Assembly: GCA_037974665.1 (NCBI GenBank)
Contig: CM075773.1
Coordinates: 47,756,080 to 47,820,079, forward strand
Direction of reading: 5' to 3'
DNA length: 64,000 bases
Source of the DNA: Ehretia macrophylla
Lineage: Eukaryota > Streptophyta > Magnoliopsida > Boraginales > Ehretiaceae
Shown here piece by piece: positions 46,746-59,117 of the stretch. Within the stretch, counting starts at the first letter, position 1; each line of letters opens with the position of its first letter. The notes under the pieces are model-generated. The model did not search any database, was not told the origin of the DNA, and saw nothing but the letters and a program-made list of their open reading frames with translations. The position numbers and the translations under genes are program-made.

Positions 46746-48028
46746 TAGGGATGGCAACGGGTATCCGCTCTACTCAAAACTGGCGGGTAACCGTCCGATA
46801 AAAAAACTGATAACAAAACACGTTGGGTAAACCAATAGGTTTTTGGTTTTTATAGGTAGTAATTGGTGGATAAACCAATAGGTTTTGGTTTTAGGCGTAA
46901 AAAAAAACTAAAACCCGAAACCCAATTATTAATTTATTATATATATATATATATATGTATATGTATATATGTATGTTTATTTATAGATATTATAAATACA
47001 GTGATAGATATGCGGATATGTCTTTAATGGGTTATAGGATAGATTTTAATATAAAAGTTGGGCTAAGCCCAATTAGTAACATTTCAAACTATAACAATTA
47101 TTGGGTTTAACAACATTTTAAATTATAACAATTTAAAAAATATATGAAAAAAAAATTTAAAATCCTTATCGTATAACCTAATACTCTCTACCTTTTCTAC
47201 TTCTCTGTATCTAGCCGCCATATTATACCAATAGTAAAACCCATTCACAACATGAATTGTTTTTCTTCAATCTTCAACTTGGCATTTAAGGGATTTTTTT
47301 TCATATGTAATTTCTTCTTCTTCTTTTTTATTTCAAGTACTTTTGAGCTTTTTTTTTTTTTTTTTGTTAATTACAAACATTCTCATTAATTGAGAGCTGA
47401 TGATTCTGAAGCCGAAGATGATGACGTCGCTGCAGCCATAACCGCCGAGGGAGAGGACGATAAAAACAACGTATTGGAAATTTTTTATTTTTTTTATCCT
47501 GTCGGTTTTTAGTTTATTATTGTTACTTTGTGACATTTTTGTGTGTTTTGATGCTGTATGTTGTAGATTTAAACCGCGCCTTGATGTTTTGTTTGGAAAT
47601 TGTGGTGCTAGGAGATGTGTTATTGGTGCTCTCTGTTGTAGATTTGAAGACAAGAAGAATTTTTTTTCAATTTGGTGGATATTTTAGATATGAATTAATG
47701 GTTATGTAATTTATTTTTTAATTTTTATTGCATTGTGTATGAATTTCGTTTTATTTTGTTTTTAGGTTTCTTCAACATTAAAATTGACTTTTTTACTGTA
47801 TTTATGAAGTAAATTTTTTATTTAAATTAATTTGTTTTAGATAATCGGTTTCGGATTCTAATAACCGCGGTTTTTTTAAGCTTGTTGGTTTCCATTTTGG
47901 ATAACAATTTTTAAACCCGTCGGTTTTCAATTTTTGGTTTCAGTTTCAATTTTCGATTTGCTAAACGGTTTCGATTTTGATTTTGATTTTGTCAAAAATC
48001 GTGAATAACCAACCCATTGCTATCCCTA
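46746..48028. mobile_element. hAT-like non-autonomous element, 1.3 kb
   Basis: The left end TAGGGATGGCAACGGGT pairs with the right end, in reverse complement TAGGGATAGCAATGGGT (15 of 17 bases). Octamers ATCTATAT (46738-46745) and ATCTACAT (48029-48036) flank it with one mismatch. The subterminal zone at 47830-48000 has repeated CGGTTT/TTGATTTT words and the left one GGTAAACCAATAGGTTTT. No transposase frame. Confidence 0.8.
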
Positions 48029-48477
48029 ATCTACATCCGTGTCATACAAATAACAAGATAGCAGGCAAAGAAAAGATACAAAGGTAACATGTGACACGGG
48101 AGTATATGTTGTTAGAATATGTTTTTTTGCTTGGATGTTGTTAGAATATGTTGTATCATTGATATGGTGGCAATTACAAAGCATTCATGTACCCAATTCA
48201 TAAAGGAGAAAGGTCTGCCAAAAGTGTAGCTTGTGTACGTAGTCAAATCATTATAAATTGAACACAAACTGCACATAATCATTATTGGACGAAGTGTACA
48301 GCCTGACTTTATATCATTTGTTACGACTCAGGTGTAACTACTAGTATATCAATACATTGAGCCTAATCAAATGATTGAGAAGTTCATATTGACAATATAA
48401 TAAAGAACTAAAGTTATTATAAATTAAATACAAATCTCTTAAAGAACCAATATGAGATCGAGTGTCACAAAGTTAGA

Positions 48478-49513
48478 GAGTAAAATGCGTTACATCCCTT
48501 TGTGTTAGAAAAAAGTTGCACAATAAACCCTGTCTTTTGAAAAGTCGCAAATAACGCCCTGTGTTACACCGAATATTACACACTTTCCCCAGTCTTTAAT
48601 TCCGTTAATGTCCATTAAGAGCAAGTCTAAAATGACCATATTGTCATTTATTTATCTTTCTTTAACCACTGATAGCAAATTGATAGGTTAACCACTGAGT
48701 TGAGCTTTGCTATTATTTCTTTTCTAGCATCAAATAATATATGAATTTCACATGGAAAAAGAAAACCTACAACTCATCACCTTCATTCGCCATCTCCTCC
48801 TTGCAATGGACCACCACCACCATCTGCATCACTTGTATATGCACAACTGAAATTTTTTAACCTTTTTCTCCACATTTTAAGATTAGCAATGGTGAAAGGA
48901 AACACCAATTCTTCATTATATAAGATTAAAAATTAAGTGATAACTTTAATTAAATATAAGCTTATATATATATATGTACATATATACCCATATATATATA
49001 TATATATATACACACACATAATATGTAAAGGTTAACTTTCGCTTGAAAATCTTACTAACTAAATGCAAACCACCAAAATGATAATTGGAAATGAAATAAA
49101 AAATGAAGAAAATGATTAAAGTAATAAAATGTCTGGAGAAGAAGAGGAAGGATTCGGCGGAGGTGGGTTGTTTGTTTCATATACTATTTTCAGCTCCACT
49201 AGCGAGAGATTAGGCAGAGGTGGGCTGTGGTATTGGTGAAGATGAAGAGAGAGTGAAAGAAAAAAAGAAACGAAAAAGTTAAGAATAAATCAAGGGTATT
49301 TTGGTCATATAATCTTTGTTTGATGGCTTATTACATCTCCAAATATATTTTTTGCGTGTGTAGTACACTCCCAGTTAATTTTAACAGAAAATTGGACGAC
49401 AAGGGGTATGGTACAACATTTGATGTAATACAGGGAGCTATTTGCGACTTTTCAAAACATAAGATTTATTGTGCAATTTTCGTCTAACACAAGGGGTGTG
49501 ATGCATTTTACTC
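48478..49513. mobile_element. MULE-like element, about 1.04 kb
   Basis: The terminal inverted repeats start GAGTAAAATGC at both ends and continue for about 130 bases (GTTGCACAATAAACCC, TTTTGAAAAGTCGCAAATA on both arms). CAAAGTTAGA flanks it at 48468-48477 and 49514-49523, giving a 9- to 10-bp exact duplication typical of Mutator-like elements. No transposase is seen. The inner part holds a CCACCACCACC segment and (AT)n runs. Confidence 0.85.
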
Positions 49514-49523
49514 CAAAGTTAGA

Positions 49524-50379
49524 CCTAACTTTCCTAGCAATCCACCATCTGTTGCAGAATTTTTATATCTTTTAGCATGAGAGAACTGGACCTGAATGTG
49601 ATATCATTGATGATGGAGCTAATTTTCCAGTCGATGTGTGAGGCGCTAGGGACAACGCTTTGATGAATTGCTCACTAATTTTCCAGTTGACAGTAATACT
49701 AATAACGTTTACAAAAGTAACAGATTATATGCGCAACAAATGATAGAATTTCCACTATTGAAGAGATATGATTAGTGCATAGCAGATAATAATTATATTG
49801 ACATGATTACATGCTTATGTAGAAATTTCCAGTATTGAAGAGATGTGATTAGTAGGGAAGCACACCAAGTAATTAAGCTTGTTACTGAGGAATATAGACA
49901 CGTTGATTAGCCTTTTGTCTGTGCTCAAACCGGTTGCAGTTTGATTATGTATTCTTTCCTCACTAAAAAGTTAAAGATCTTACACAACTTTGTGGAATTT
50001 AAGCATATATATCAAGAAAAAGTTCGTCACTTAAAATGTAATGTTTCTTTATGCAAGATCTTACACAACTTGGTGGCAAGATCTTACACAACTTTGACTT
50101 CGTTTTTTGCTAGGAAGGCCCATGGATTTCTAAGAGTTCCCCCAACAAGATATTCTTTGAAATGTAAAGTTTCTTATGCAAGATTCCATACCAACATTGC
50201 AATTAATATACTGTGAATGATTCAAAATTGACGACTACAATTCTGCCCGACGGAAAGATTTGACAGGAAGATGATCTCATTTTCATTCCCTAAGATTTTA
50301 GCTTCATTAGTAACAGCTTTCATGGTTGTAAATAGCTTCATTAATTGCATTTGCTATTGATTTTCAGTAAATAGTCATT
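49524..50379. other. Duplicated gene-family flank
   Basis: 49735-49860 carries two tandem copies of the ATTTCCA(C/G)TATTGAAGAGAT(A/G)TGATTAGT unit. It is shared with 2660-2710 and 13035-13100. 49980-50120 repeats ATCTTACACAACTT(T/G)G three times. No supported gene. Confidence 0.4.
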
Positions 50380-50387
50380 GAAAAATT

Positions 50388-50565
50388 CTGGGGCAGATCT
50401 ATGCAGTGTGGGAAGGGGGCCGTGCGTTTTAAATTTTTTTTAAAAATATCTATGTAGTATCGTTAAAAAAAATTATCGGTCTCCCTAATTTTAAAAAAAT
50501 TCTATATAGTATCATTAAAAATATATTTTGGCTCCCCCAATATTAAATTTCTAGATCCGCCCCTG
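50388..50565. mobile_element. hAT MITE, 178 bp
   Basis: CTGGGGCAGATCTA on the left pairs with CAGGGGCGGATCTAG (reverse complement of the right end). Flanking octamers are GAAAAATT (50380-50387) and GAAGAATT (50566-50573), one mismatch. The interior is two diverged direct copies of a unit ending in TAGTATC(G/A)TTAAAAA. Confidence 0.7.
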
Positions 50566-50573
50566 GAAGAATT

Positions 50574-51133
50574 ACTATAAATTATCCGAATATGTATTGA
50601 GTACATACAGAGAAAAAGAGAAACTTTTCATTATTCTTGTTTCTTTTCATTTGGATTAAATTATCACTCGGATTAAGAATATGAAAGTTTAAACTAGTAG
50701 ATAGTAGTTTATTACATTCTTTATTATCTCTAAACGTACACGCGAGATTCATTTTTTTATTTATTTATTTAGCCTTGCATGTCGGCCAGTTTCAAGAATG
50801 GACCAAACGTGGATGGATAACATTGGACTAATCCAATTACTCTTTAGAGAAATTTTGATGTTCCATCTTAAAATTATTTATAAGGATCCATCCTAAAATT
50901 AATTGTTAGAGTAATCCAAAATATCCATGCAAGATGATTAAATTCTCCAATACTGCTTTCATGTAACTTTTCACTAGTTATAAATAAATAACTTAATAGT
51001 AACTTTTTTGATATATCATTTGACAAAAAAAAGAAAAGAAAAAGATACAAGTCTTGTTAACTTTCTTTGCAAATCTATGATGATAATGAACTGTCTATAT
51101 GCACCAATTAACTGCCAAACCATCGCGAGGAAA

Positions 51134-51164
<31 letters not shown>

Positions 51165-51469
51165 CTTTTTGGGTCAAGTCTTTGTTGCGCCGTAGCCCGT
51201 AGGCGTTCATTTTTTTTGACATTTTAAACAAATTGTTCAAATATGACAATATAATAGGCGTTTCCTTTAGATGCGACAATAAGCCTTCACCCTTTTGGCA
51301 TAATTTTTTTTTAGGCCTTCACCCTTTTGGCATAACCTTTTTTTTTTTTTAATTGTAAAGCAATAGTAAGCTTCCAACACTAAGCTATTTAAGCAAGGCT
51401 AGTTCTTGATCTTATGCTCATCTAAATCACTCCCCTCATTCATTTTTCTTCTTAACAAGTCCATCTTTC
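50574..51469 (+). other. Spacer and duplicated promoter region of copy E
   Basis: 51170-51469 is a diverged duplicate of 14590-14817, with TCAAGTCTTTGTTGCGCC, AATAGTAAGCTTCCAA, a GCTATTTAAGCAA TATA-like box near 51388 and CTAAATCACTCCCCTCATTC. A T-run of about 26 bases lies at 51139-51164. No independent gene seen before 51470. Confidence 0.5.
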
Positions 51470-51511
51470 ATGGCTGAAACAAGAACAAACCATTTTGTTC
51501 ACCAGCTTTAG
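51470..51511 (+). pseudogene. 5' fragment of the four-TM gene family (copy E)
   Basis: Thirteen codons (MAETRTNHFVHQL) identical in sense to copy C, then TAG at 51509-51511. Family similarity ends there, although the promoter-like sequence upstream is well preserved. Confidence 0.65.
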
Positions 51512-52126
51512 TCTTCACTAGGGCTATTTAAGCAAGCAGTTTTTCGGAATTTCAAATGGCCTGTCACATTTATAGATCTAGTCTTCACTTTTAGTGCTCC
51601 TTATTTTTTCAATTTTTTAAGTTTGCCCGCATGGCATAAGGTTCTAAAACAATATTTTTATTTTTTATTTTTATTTTTAGATTTTGGAGAATCTAATACC
51701 TTACAACATAACCAAGAAAACTCGAAAAGAAACTGTTTTTGTGGCTGTGTGCATATCTTAGTTAGTAGCAAATAATTTTTTTTATTGTTATTTTTTATAA
51801 TTAAGTAATTAATGATTAGAACTTCTAACGAGTTTGTTTCCACAAGCGCCATCATGTACGGTACATCTGGGACCTGGTCTTCTAGCACTATTGAAGACAG
51901 AATTTGTCTTTTACTGAAGAGAACATTGGACTTTTCGCAAGTAACCTTTTACTTTTGCTAAGTGTTAACCTTTAACTTTCCTCGTCATCGATCCCTTTGA
52001 GAAAAGCTTCAAACTTGACCAAAAAAAAAAGAAAAGCTTCAAACTATTTAACTAAGCCAAAGTGTTCATTTCACTCGTCCTAAACTACATCCATCTTTCA
52101 TATTTCTTCTTAACAAGTGATCTTCC
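51512..52126 (+). other. Spacer and upstream region of the intact gene
   Basis: GCAGTTTTTCGGAATTTC at 51536-51553 is shared with 12813-12830. Just before the gene, CATATTTCTTCTTAACAAGTG resembles the leaders of copies C and E, and ACTATTTAACTAA near 52044 may serve as TATA box. The gene starts at CCATGG, a good plant initiation context. Confidence 0.4.
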
Positions 52127-52729
52127 ATGGCCGAAACAAGAATAAACCATTTTGTTCACCAGCTTACTAGAGAACACTTGTCTGGCCAGTCCAATGTCAT
52201 GTATATGATGATAATTATCTGTCTTTCTTTGCAAACCTACAATGTTTTGCCTACTCTCCTTACAATTCTTGCTTTCATTGTCCCCGTGCTGCTCAACTTT
52301 TTGCAATTGAAATATAAGAACGAGTCTCCCTTCGAGACCCACCCAGCAACTATGTTCATCGCCATAACAAGTCTCCTCATATTTTGCTTGGTATGTTATG
52401 TTCTGTCAAGAATGTCATCGACGAGCAATCCCTCCCATTGTTATGCCAAACTCATTCAAAAAAGTATGGTGTTTTTTGGTACTCTAGCAGTGGCAGCTCT
52501 ATACTCCATTCTTTTCCCAGACTCTTTCGGTCTCATTCTATATTCGCTCCCCATTTTCTTTTCCGGAGGTGACATTCTGTACTCCAAATTTTGCTCATTC
52601 TGGAGACCTATGGTTAACATCGTGCAGCAGCCACCCGTGCAACAAAGATTCAGAAGAGTACCCTTGATTCACCCAACTAGGGTTTTGCCACAGATTGATG
52701 CCTACCAAGTAGATTCACTTCCTGTGTAA
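52127..52729 (+). CDS. Four-TM membrane protein of unknown family (copy F)
   Basis: An intact single-exon frame of 200 residues, MAETRINHFVHQLTREHLSG to YQVDSLPV. It has a short polar N-terminus and hydrophobic stretches at about 24-35 and 40-61, 75-95, 114-130 and 134-152. A charged C-terminus follows, with PVQQRFRRVPLIHPTRVLPQ. No signal peptide cleavage site or enzyme motif is evident. I do not recognise the family and assign no function. The start is supported by conservation of the same ATG in four other copies. The whole frame is collinear with the Athila-split copy C, whose substitutions are mainly conservative, which supports a real protein. It is the only apparently functional host gene in the window. 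Confidence 0.75.
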   Translation: MAETRINHFVHQLTREHLSGQSNVMYMMIIICLSLQTYNVLPTLLTILAFIVPVLLNFLQLKYKNESPFETHPATMFIAITSLLIFCLVCYVLSRMSSTSNPSHCYAKLIQKSMVFFGTLAVAALYSILFPDSFGLILYSLPIFFSGGDILYSKFCSFWRPMVNIVQQPPVQQRFRRVPLIHPTRVLPQIDAYQVDSLPV

Positions 52730-53164
52730 CCAGGGGCCGAGCTACAACTCATTTTTTTTTCTTTGCCCTATTAAGAGTTTCCCTAACATACCCCTCATGT
52801 TTATGTAACTTTACTCATGTTGTGTGTAACTGTAGTATTGGTGTGACAAAGTTAATGGATAAATGATATGTTTTGAAGTTTTGATGGGTTTATGTTTTTG
52901 TGTTTGGTCAAACGTTTTGCTGGTTTGATGTATCCACTTGGATTAGTAGTTGACAGATTTTTTAGTATTTGAAGGTCTGGTTAGTTGTGCAGGGTACTAC
53001 AGCAGATGGTACTAATTGGGATTTACTACTTTAAACCTTATAAGATCAATGATAGTGAATAACTCAAATCATTTCATCATTGTCAATCTCTTTAATATAT
53101 AAGGTTATTGTTATGTTGTTAGATTCTAATCTATTAGCTAGTTTTCTTAGTTTTCTTTTTCATC
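52730..53164 (+). other. 3' flank of the intact gene
   Basis: Shares text with the flank of copy C after its hairpin (28350-28520), such as TTGTGTGTAACT(A/G)TAGTAT and TAATGGATAAATGATATG, which may include the polyadenylation region. An AGGGGCCGAGCTACAACTC stretch right after the stop resembles a hAT-like end, but no partner end was found. Confidence 0.4.
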
Positions 53165-53167
53165 TTA

Positions 53168-53759
53168 CGTATTGTTTGGATTGAGGGATTTGGGGGAAGT
53201 GATTAGTTTTGGGGTGATTTTAAATCAATTTTTTTGTTTGGATTGAGAAGGTTTAGGGGAGAAATGATTTGAGAAGAAAAGTAAAATCACTCATTTTGTT
53301 AATTTTGAAATCATGGGTTCAAAGCAAGGAAAAGGAAATATTGAAGCAACCAAATAACAATATAACCCTTAACTCTTTTAGAAATTACATTGTTGCCACC
53401 TCTGCAACTATTCTTTTCATTTCTCTATTTTTTTTTCTTTCTTTTTTTGTCATTTTTCTTCATGTCTCATTGATTAGACCTTTTAAAGGAAAAAAAAAAA
53501 AAGAGATCAAATCTTTTTTTAAAAAATTCCATCTCTATGGACATCAAAGAGGGCACATTTGTCAATATGGTTATAAAATTTACCCATCTCTTTTATTTTC
53601 TTTTCAATCCAAATAAAGAATACACATAATCATTTATAAAATTTTTATTTATAATTTTGTCCAATTCAAACAAGAGTTAATCCTCTCATTTCTTTTCCTT
53701 TATTATTAAATCCTCTCATTTTCTTTATTATTTTTTTCCCTCCGAATCCAAATAATACC
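53168..53759. mobile_element. PIF/Harbinger (Tourist-like) MITE, 592 bp
   Basis: The ends are CGTATTGTTTGGATTGAG and, in reverse complement, GGTATTATTTGGATTCGG. TTA trinucleotides flank both sides (53165-53167, 53760-53762). The 115-residue frame inside is T/K-rich translation of non-coding sequence. Confidence 0.65.
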
Positions 53760-53762
53760 TTA

Positions 53763-55890
53763 GTCTTTTATCGCTCAGGTAGTGACTTTAATTAGGATGT
53801 TAGTCGCTAAGAATGCGTACGCATTCTGTTCGATAATATTCAAGTTGATAGTGACTAATTTTTTAAATTTAAAAGAGGTATATAACCGTACAATATATAT
53901 GTAACTAGCAGGAATTGATTATACAACCTCTTATAAATAAACGAGTAACTAATTAGTTGAAGAGTTAGCATTGTTGATGATGAAGTACTTTTACGTAGTC
54001 CAACTTATAGGCGGTATTTCATTCTGTGCATGACTGCATGTTACTCAACATAGTATGTTACTTAAGTGGGCCGTGTCACATTATCTTGGTATCTCGGAGG
54101 GACCGCGATTGACGGCTACAGGTGATTAATAACACATAAATCCAAAATTTGGCAATGATTATTAAGATTTATTAATTATTTATCAAACAAAGACAGTATC
54201 GGCTATTTCATAATCAGATGAACTAATCACAAGCAAACAAAAGCACATGAAAAATCAAATTTCAAATTTCTTATACATACAATTTGTATCATAATTAGCT
54301 TTGCATTCATATAGAATGTATACATATTTCATTTAACTCTCAATTTTCGTCTCTCATTCAATGTCGCCTATTTCACTATAAAGCTCCAATAATAAGCATA
54401 AAAAATAACTGATGCATAAATTATAAGATTCAGAGAACACATGAAAGATCAAATTTCTTAAGAGAGAATACATAATGTTCTGATATATAGGCTATGAATA
54501 TGTAACCATAGTTATTACGAAAACATATAACAATTGAATTTATCAGAAGCTATGTAATTATCACAGTAAATCACTAAAGCCACAAGTACTACTTGACACG
54601 AAAGACTAAGTTATGGTAATAATTAATTGATTTTTCTACCTTATAAGTAGGGCGATGAATAATTAATATGTATATATAGGAACATTAGTTACTTTCATAA
54701 AGTAACCTAATGAGTTTGGGACATAAATAGTTAATATTTTAATGTAAGTGAGTCATCGATATCTTAATGAATCACACCCATACTTACCATACATACAAGA
54801 CAAGTTTTGATTAAATGCTAGCTAATCAATAATGGAGCTGGATTCATTTTTACATTGTCTTCGCTTAGTGCTCCTTATTTTTTCCAAATTTTTAAAATTT
54901 TCTTGCCCTCACTTAGTGTTCTCCTCTTTCAAGATATTATATGCGTACCGACTAACGTTTATATACTGAATGGTGGAAGTCAATGGAGTATATACATGGA
55001 AACAGTTCTAGTTAGAAGCTTGGAGATATTTACAGAACAAGACATATCTTCGTTATGGCATTCAATTGATGATGCTCAACTTTGTGGAATTGAAGTATAT
55101 AAATATTAAGAAAAAGAACGTGTCACCATTCAAACAACATCAGTTAACCATGTTCGAAGCTACTTTTTAAGTCTAATCGATTATTAAAATCAACGATTAG
55201 CATTTTGTCAATATTCTAGTATCGAACTGTCTTGGACATACCACTTGATATCGAATTCAATATGCAGGAGCAAAAGTTGTCGAATCTATGTGCTTTTAAA
55301 CCTTTCCTGATTGATGGGAGGCCCTTTGTATATGCGCCATCAAAGTCATGCATGTCAGGGCCCTTTGGACTAAATGTTAACGATATTGATTGAAATTTCT
55401 TCTAAAATTAATTGGTACGAGATAGAGTAGTATAAGATCTTATAAAGTACTTTTAGAGTTTTTGATTTTCGATATATAATAAGTGTTATATTTTAACATT
55501 CTACCTCATGTGTGACTTTATTTGAGTAGAGTCACACGTGGAAGATCACGTGTTGACCTAATTTTAGATATGTCATACTTGGAAGATTGAATACATATAG
55601 TAGATTATAACATGTGAAAGATTAAACACACATGGGACACATGTGAAAAATTGAAGATCTATGCAACATGCGTACGCGAAAGATTGAATCGTACAAGTGG
55701 ACCTGATTTGAGATGGGTCACAAGCGGATGAATAAGACTAGATCAAGGGCCCAACTTTGATACCATGTTAAAAAGCCTGAGGTTTCATCCTAATACTAAT
55801 TGGTATCAAGTAGAGTGACCCAAGATCTTATACAATGGCCTTAGAGTTTCTGATTTTTCGATATAGGACAAGTGTTATATTCTAACATTT
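53763..55890. other. Non-coding spacer with SINE-like debris
   Basis: 53873-53970 (CCGTACAATATA, AACTAGCAGGAATTGATTATA, ACAACCTCTTATA) is a decayed relative of the SINE at 7199-7320. 55138-55260 and 55400-55460 duplicate 29790-29905 and 28610-28660. The unit AATTGGTA(C/T)(G/C)A(G/A)(A/G)TAGAGT is repeated at 55410 and 55797 about 390 bases apart. No gene supported. Confidence 0.4.
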
Positions 55891-55893
55891 TAA

Positions 55894-56492
55894 GGTAACG
55901 ATTGGTACACTGGAATGAGGTTGGGAATGGAATGGGATTCCCAAATCTTTTCGATTCCAATGCTTTGTATGAAAGAATAAAGTTGAGAATCTCATTTTCA
56001 AAGTAATCTCATTCCCGTTTACATAAAATTAGTCATTCTAGAGTAAACACATGGGATTAGCTCATTCACATGTATTTGTGAATAAACTTGACTACTATAC
56101 CCTTAAATAACATAAGTTTTATAAATAGTTTGTTTTACAATAATAATAATAATAATTAAAAAATATAATAATTATTATTATAAAAATAATAATAACTATT
56201 ATTATAAAAAATAGAAATAGAAATAAAAATAAAATAAAATAATAAAATATAACAAAAACAAAAATAAAAAATAATAATAGTGATTAAAATAATAATAATA
56301 ATAATAAAAACAAAATAAAAAAATAATAAAAATAATAAAATTAAAAATATATAAAAATAATAATATAAAAGTAATAATGATTATTATTATAAAATTAATA
56401 ATAATAGTAATAAAAATAAAAATAAAAAATGATAACAATAATAATAATAAAAAAATAAAAACAAAAAAAAAAAAAAATAATAGTGATTAAAA

Positions 56493-56536
<44 letters not shown>

Positions 56537-56606
56537 TGTAAAATAATAATGATAAAAATAAAAATAAAAACAAAAATAATAATACCAATATAATAATAAT
56601 AATATC

Positions 56607-56654
<48 letters not shown>

Positions 56655-56755
56655 AATAATAATAATAATAATAATGGTTGTTGTTGTTGTTATTATTATT
56701 GTTATTATTATTTTTATTTTGTTACTATTTTTAATAATAATAATAAAAAATGTTG

Positions 56756-56798
<43 letters not shown>

Positions 56799-57016
56799 GT
56801 TTATGTTTATGTTGTTTACGATTATGTTTATATTTATTCTTATTTTAATACTATAATAATAGAAGACCAATTATGTTATATTATACAAGTCATTCACATT
56901 ACTATTCTTCATTTCTAGAGCATACTAAACATGTCATTCTCATTCCCAAGTTCATTCCGTTCTTGGGCTCATTCAATTCATCTTCAAATCCATTATAGTG
57001 TACTAATTGTAATGGC
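55894..57016 (+). mobile_element. PIF/Harbinger-like element with AAT arrays (copy 1)
   Basis: The left end is GGTAACGATTGGTACACTGG. The right end in reverse complement reads GCCATTACAATTAGTACACT, with TAA on each side (55891-55893, 57017-57019). The interior is about 700 bases of (AAT)n, (AAAT)n and (AAC)n followed by (GTT)n/(ATT)n, so it can fold back. Poly-Leu/Ile/Tyr frames are artefacts. It is an inverted relative of 59592-60551. Confidence 0.6.
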
Positions 57017-57019
57017 TAA

Positions 57020-57857
57020 AATCTAGCCAAGGCCTTGGCCTAATTCTTAGTAATGAATTGGGTTAGGGTTAATTGAAGCTCATATGGCCAAAGGACCAAC
57101 TTAGGCCACAAATCAAGAGATCTCTATAAATAGTTTCTACTTTCACTACACCAATATGGGGAATAACCTTTGAGTCTTCTGGATTAGGATAAACTTGCTA
57201 GTGCCCACTAAAAAAGGGATTATGAAGGTGGAAACTACATGATCTAAATCATAGATCTATGGAGGTCAAAATCACATAATCTTAATTGTAGATTTCGAGA
57301 GTCTATAATCTGGCGCCATCTGTTAAAACATTAACAACCTTTGGCTATTCCCAAAAGATTTTAATCATCATTTCCGATCCATAAGTTTTTCTCATTTTAA
57401 TCGTAGCATACACTTATTATGTTATCATTAGACATAGGTCATGGCTTCCAGTTAGAAGATTCTGATTTATATATCGTTTGATTTATTCTACTTAGGTTTT
57501 TGTGATGCTGAAGTATTTCTTTTGAGCATGTTTCGTAATATATTTGTGCATCATATGTTCTGATATGAAAATTGTAAAATAACAGAAGAGAATGAAAGAA
57601 TTAGGATGGTGATATATTACTTTCGCCTTAATCAATTAGGATTCAGGTAGTGAGTATAATTCTTTTCTCTATACGATTTATTAAAAAATTCAAGTAGAAA
57701 TATACTTGTTGCATACAGATTGCTAGTGATATAGTTTATTATCCACAAAATTATAATGGAACATACTGAATTTATACACTTTAAGGATGTATCTTTCGTA
57801 CATGTTATGCGGGAATTATGGTTTCAATCTGTTAAGCCAATTGAAAATTTCACATAA
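57020..57857. other. Spacer with an inverted match to 59494-59550
   Basis: 57195-57250 (GCCCACTAAAAAAGGGATTA, TGAAGGTGGAAACTACATGA) matches 59494-59550 in reverse orientation. No gene seen. Confidence 0.5.
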
Positions 57858-57866
57858 TTCAAAATA

Positions 57867-59108
57867 AGGTGAAGTGCACTAAACCCTCCTGTAGTTTTAC
57901 ATAAGTGTATCGGTGTTCCATGTGTTTCAAAAATTAATATAAGTAGTCCCTGTGTTTTGGTAAAAGTGCAAAGGATCCCCTACCGTCCAAAAAATCGTTA
58001 AATTTGACGAAGAGTGACCTGCACGCGCGCCAAATACAAATAGGTTGATTTTTTAATGCACATGTCAGCAAAATTATTATTTTTTGGACATAAATTCCCT
58101 TCCTTATCCAATTTTGACCAAATTATCCTTCAAAAAATTAAAACAAAAAAACAAAAACAAAAAAAACACACAAAAAATGCATCTTCTTCCCCGTCGAGAC
58201 CCCCTACGACCCCACAGCCCCACCCACCTCGTAAGCCTCCCCAATCCCCCAAATGGGTATGATTTGATCTCTTACAAACATTCATTAATCTTCACCAAAT
58301 ATTAATGAATGTTTGTTTCTTTTTTAAAACAAAAATTAAAACAAAAAAACAAACCCACGAAGATGCATCTAATGAAGATGATGATGGTACGGTGGTTGAT
58401 GAAAATGATGATGGTATGGTATGAGCTCTTACAAACATTGATACTCAACACTGATTTGTGCCATTTTCATAGCTGATTTTGTTGCAGTATGGTGGCTGGT
58501 AGTTACTATATATATATAATATACATGTGTCTGTGTGTAAAAATCCGATCTTTTTCGTGTACTTTTGTTAGATAATTCACAAACACCATTAGATGATAAT
58601 GGTGAATTGTTTAAATGGGTGGGTGATGAAGATAGGCCATTGTTGTGTGGGTCAAGAAGCAAAGGCTTTTCTTCATCAAGAAGATCAAATGGTCCAAACA
58701 GATTTGGTAGAAAATCAATCGAGGGCTTGAAATTAATTTCAAGATTTTGATGAGAATTGAGTTTGTGGGTTGGTTATGAAAAGTTTGAGTAAGAAGTGAT
58801 GGAGTTCTTGGAAGAATTCGCGGTAGTGGCCGCAAGGGAAGACGGAGACGGCGATGTCGACGTCGAGCAGGCGGGGAAAGCAAGCGGCGTTGGTGATTAT
58901 ATATATTATATATGTGTGTAAATAAACAAAAAGAGAAGGGGCATTTACGTCTTTTTAGCAGTTCTGTTAATTAACTGGACGAAAATATAGGGAGAGGGCA
59001 CGTTTGATAGTTTATAAAAATACAGGAACTATTTATGTTAGTTTTTGAAATACAGGAATCACCGATACACTTATGCCTAAACATAAGGGGATTTGGTGCA
59101 CTTCGCCC
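57867..59108. mobile_element. MULE-like element, 1.24 kb, possible Pack-MULE
   Basis: Exact 9-bp target duplication TTCAAAATA (57858-57866, 59109-59117). TIRs start AGGTGAAGTGCACTAAA and, from the right, GGGCGAAGTGCACCAAA, and extend about 130 bases (CATAAGTGTATCGGTG on both). A non-repetitive interior at 58140-58880 is GC-richer and includes a frame SQTPLDDNGELFKWVGDEDR ending at 58750. Such content suggests captured host sequence, but I do not recognise the source. It also holds a perfect 16-base hairpin, 58274-58289 with 58301-58316. Confidence 0.85.
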
Positions 59109-59117
59109 TTCAAAATA

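Noticed and set aside
52730..52770. A hAT end directly after the intact gene (AGGGGCCGAGCTACAACTC)
   Set aside because: No partner terminus or 8-bp duplication could be located.
56202..56870. Leu/Ile/Tyr/Val-rich membrane-like frames
   Set aside because: Composition artefacts of (AAT)n and (AAC)n repeats within a Harbinger-like element. The same applies to 59776-60342.
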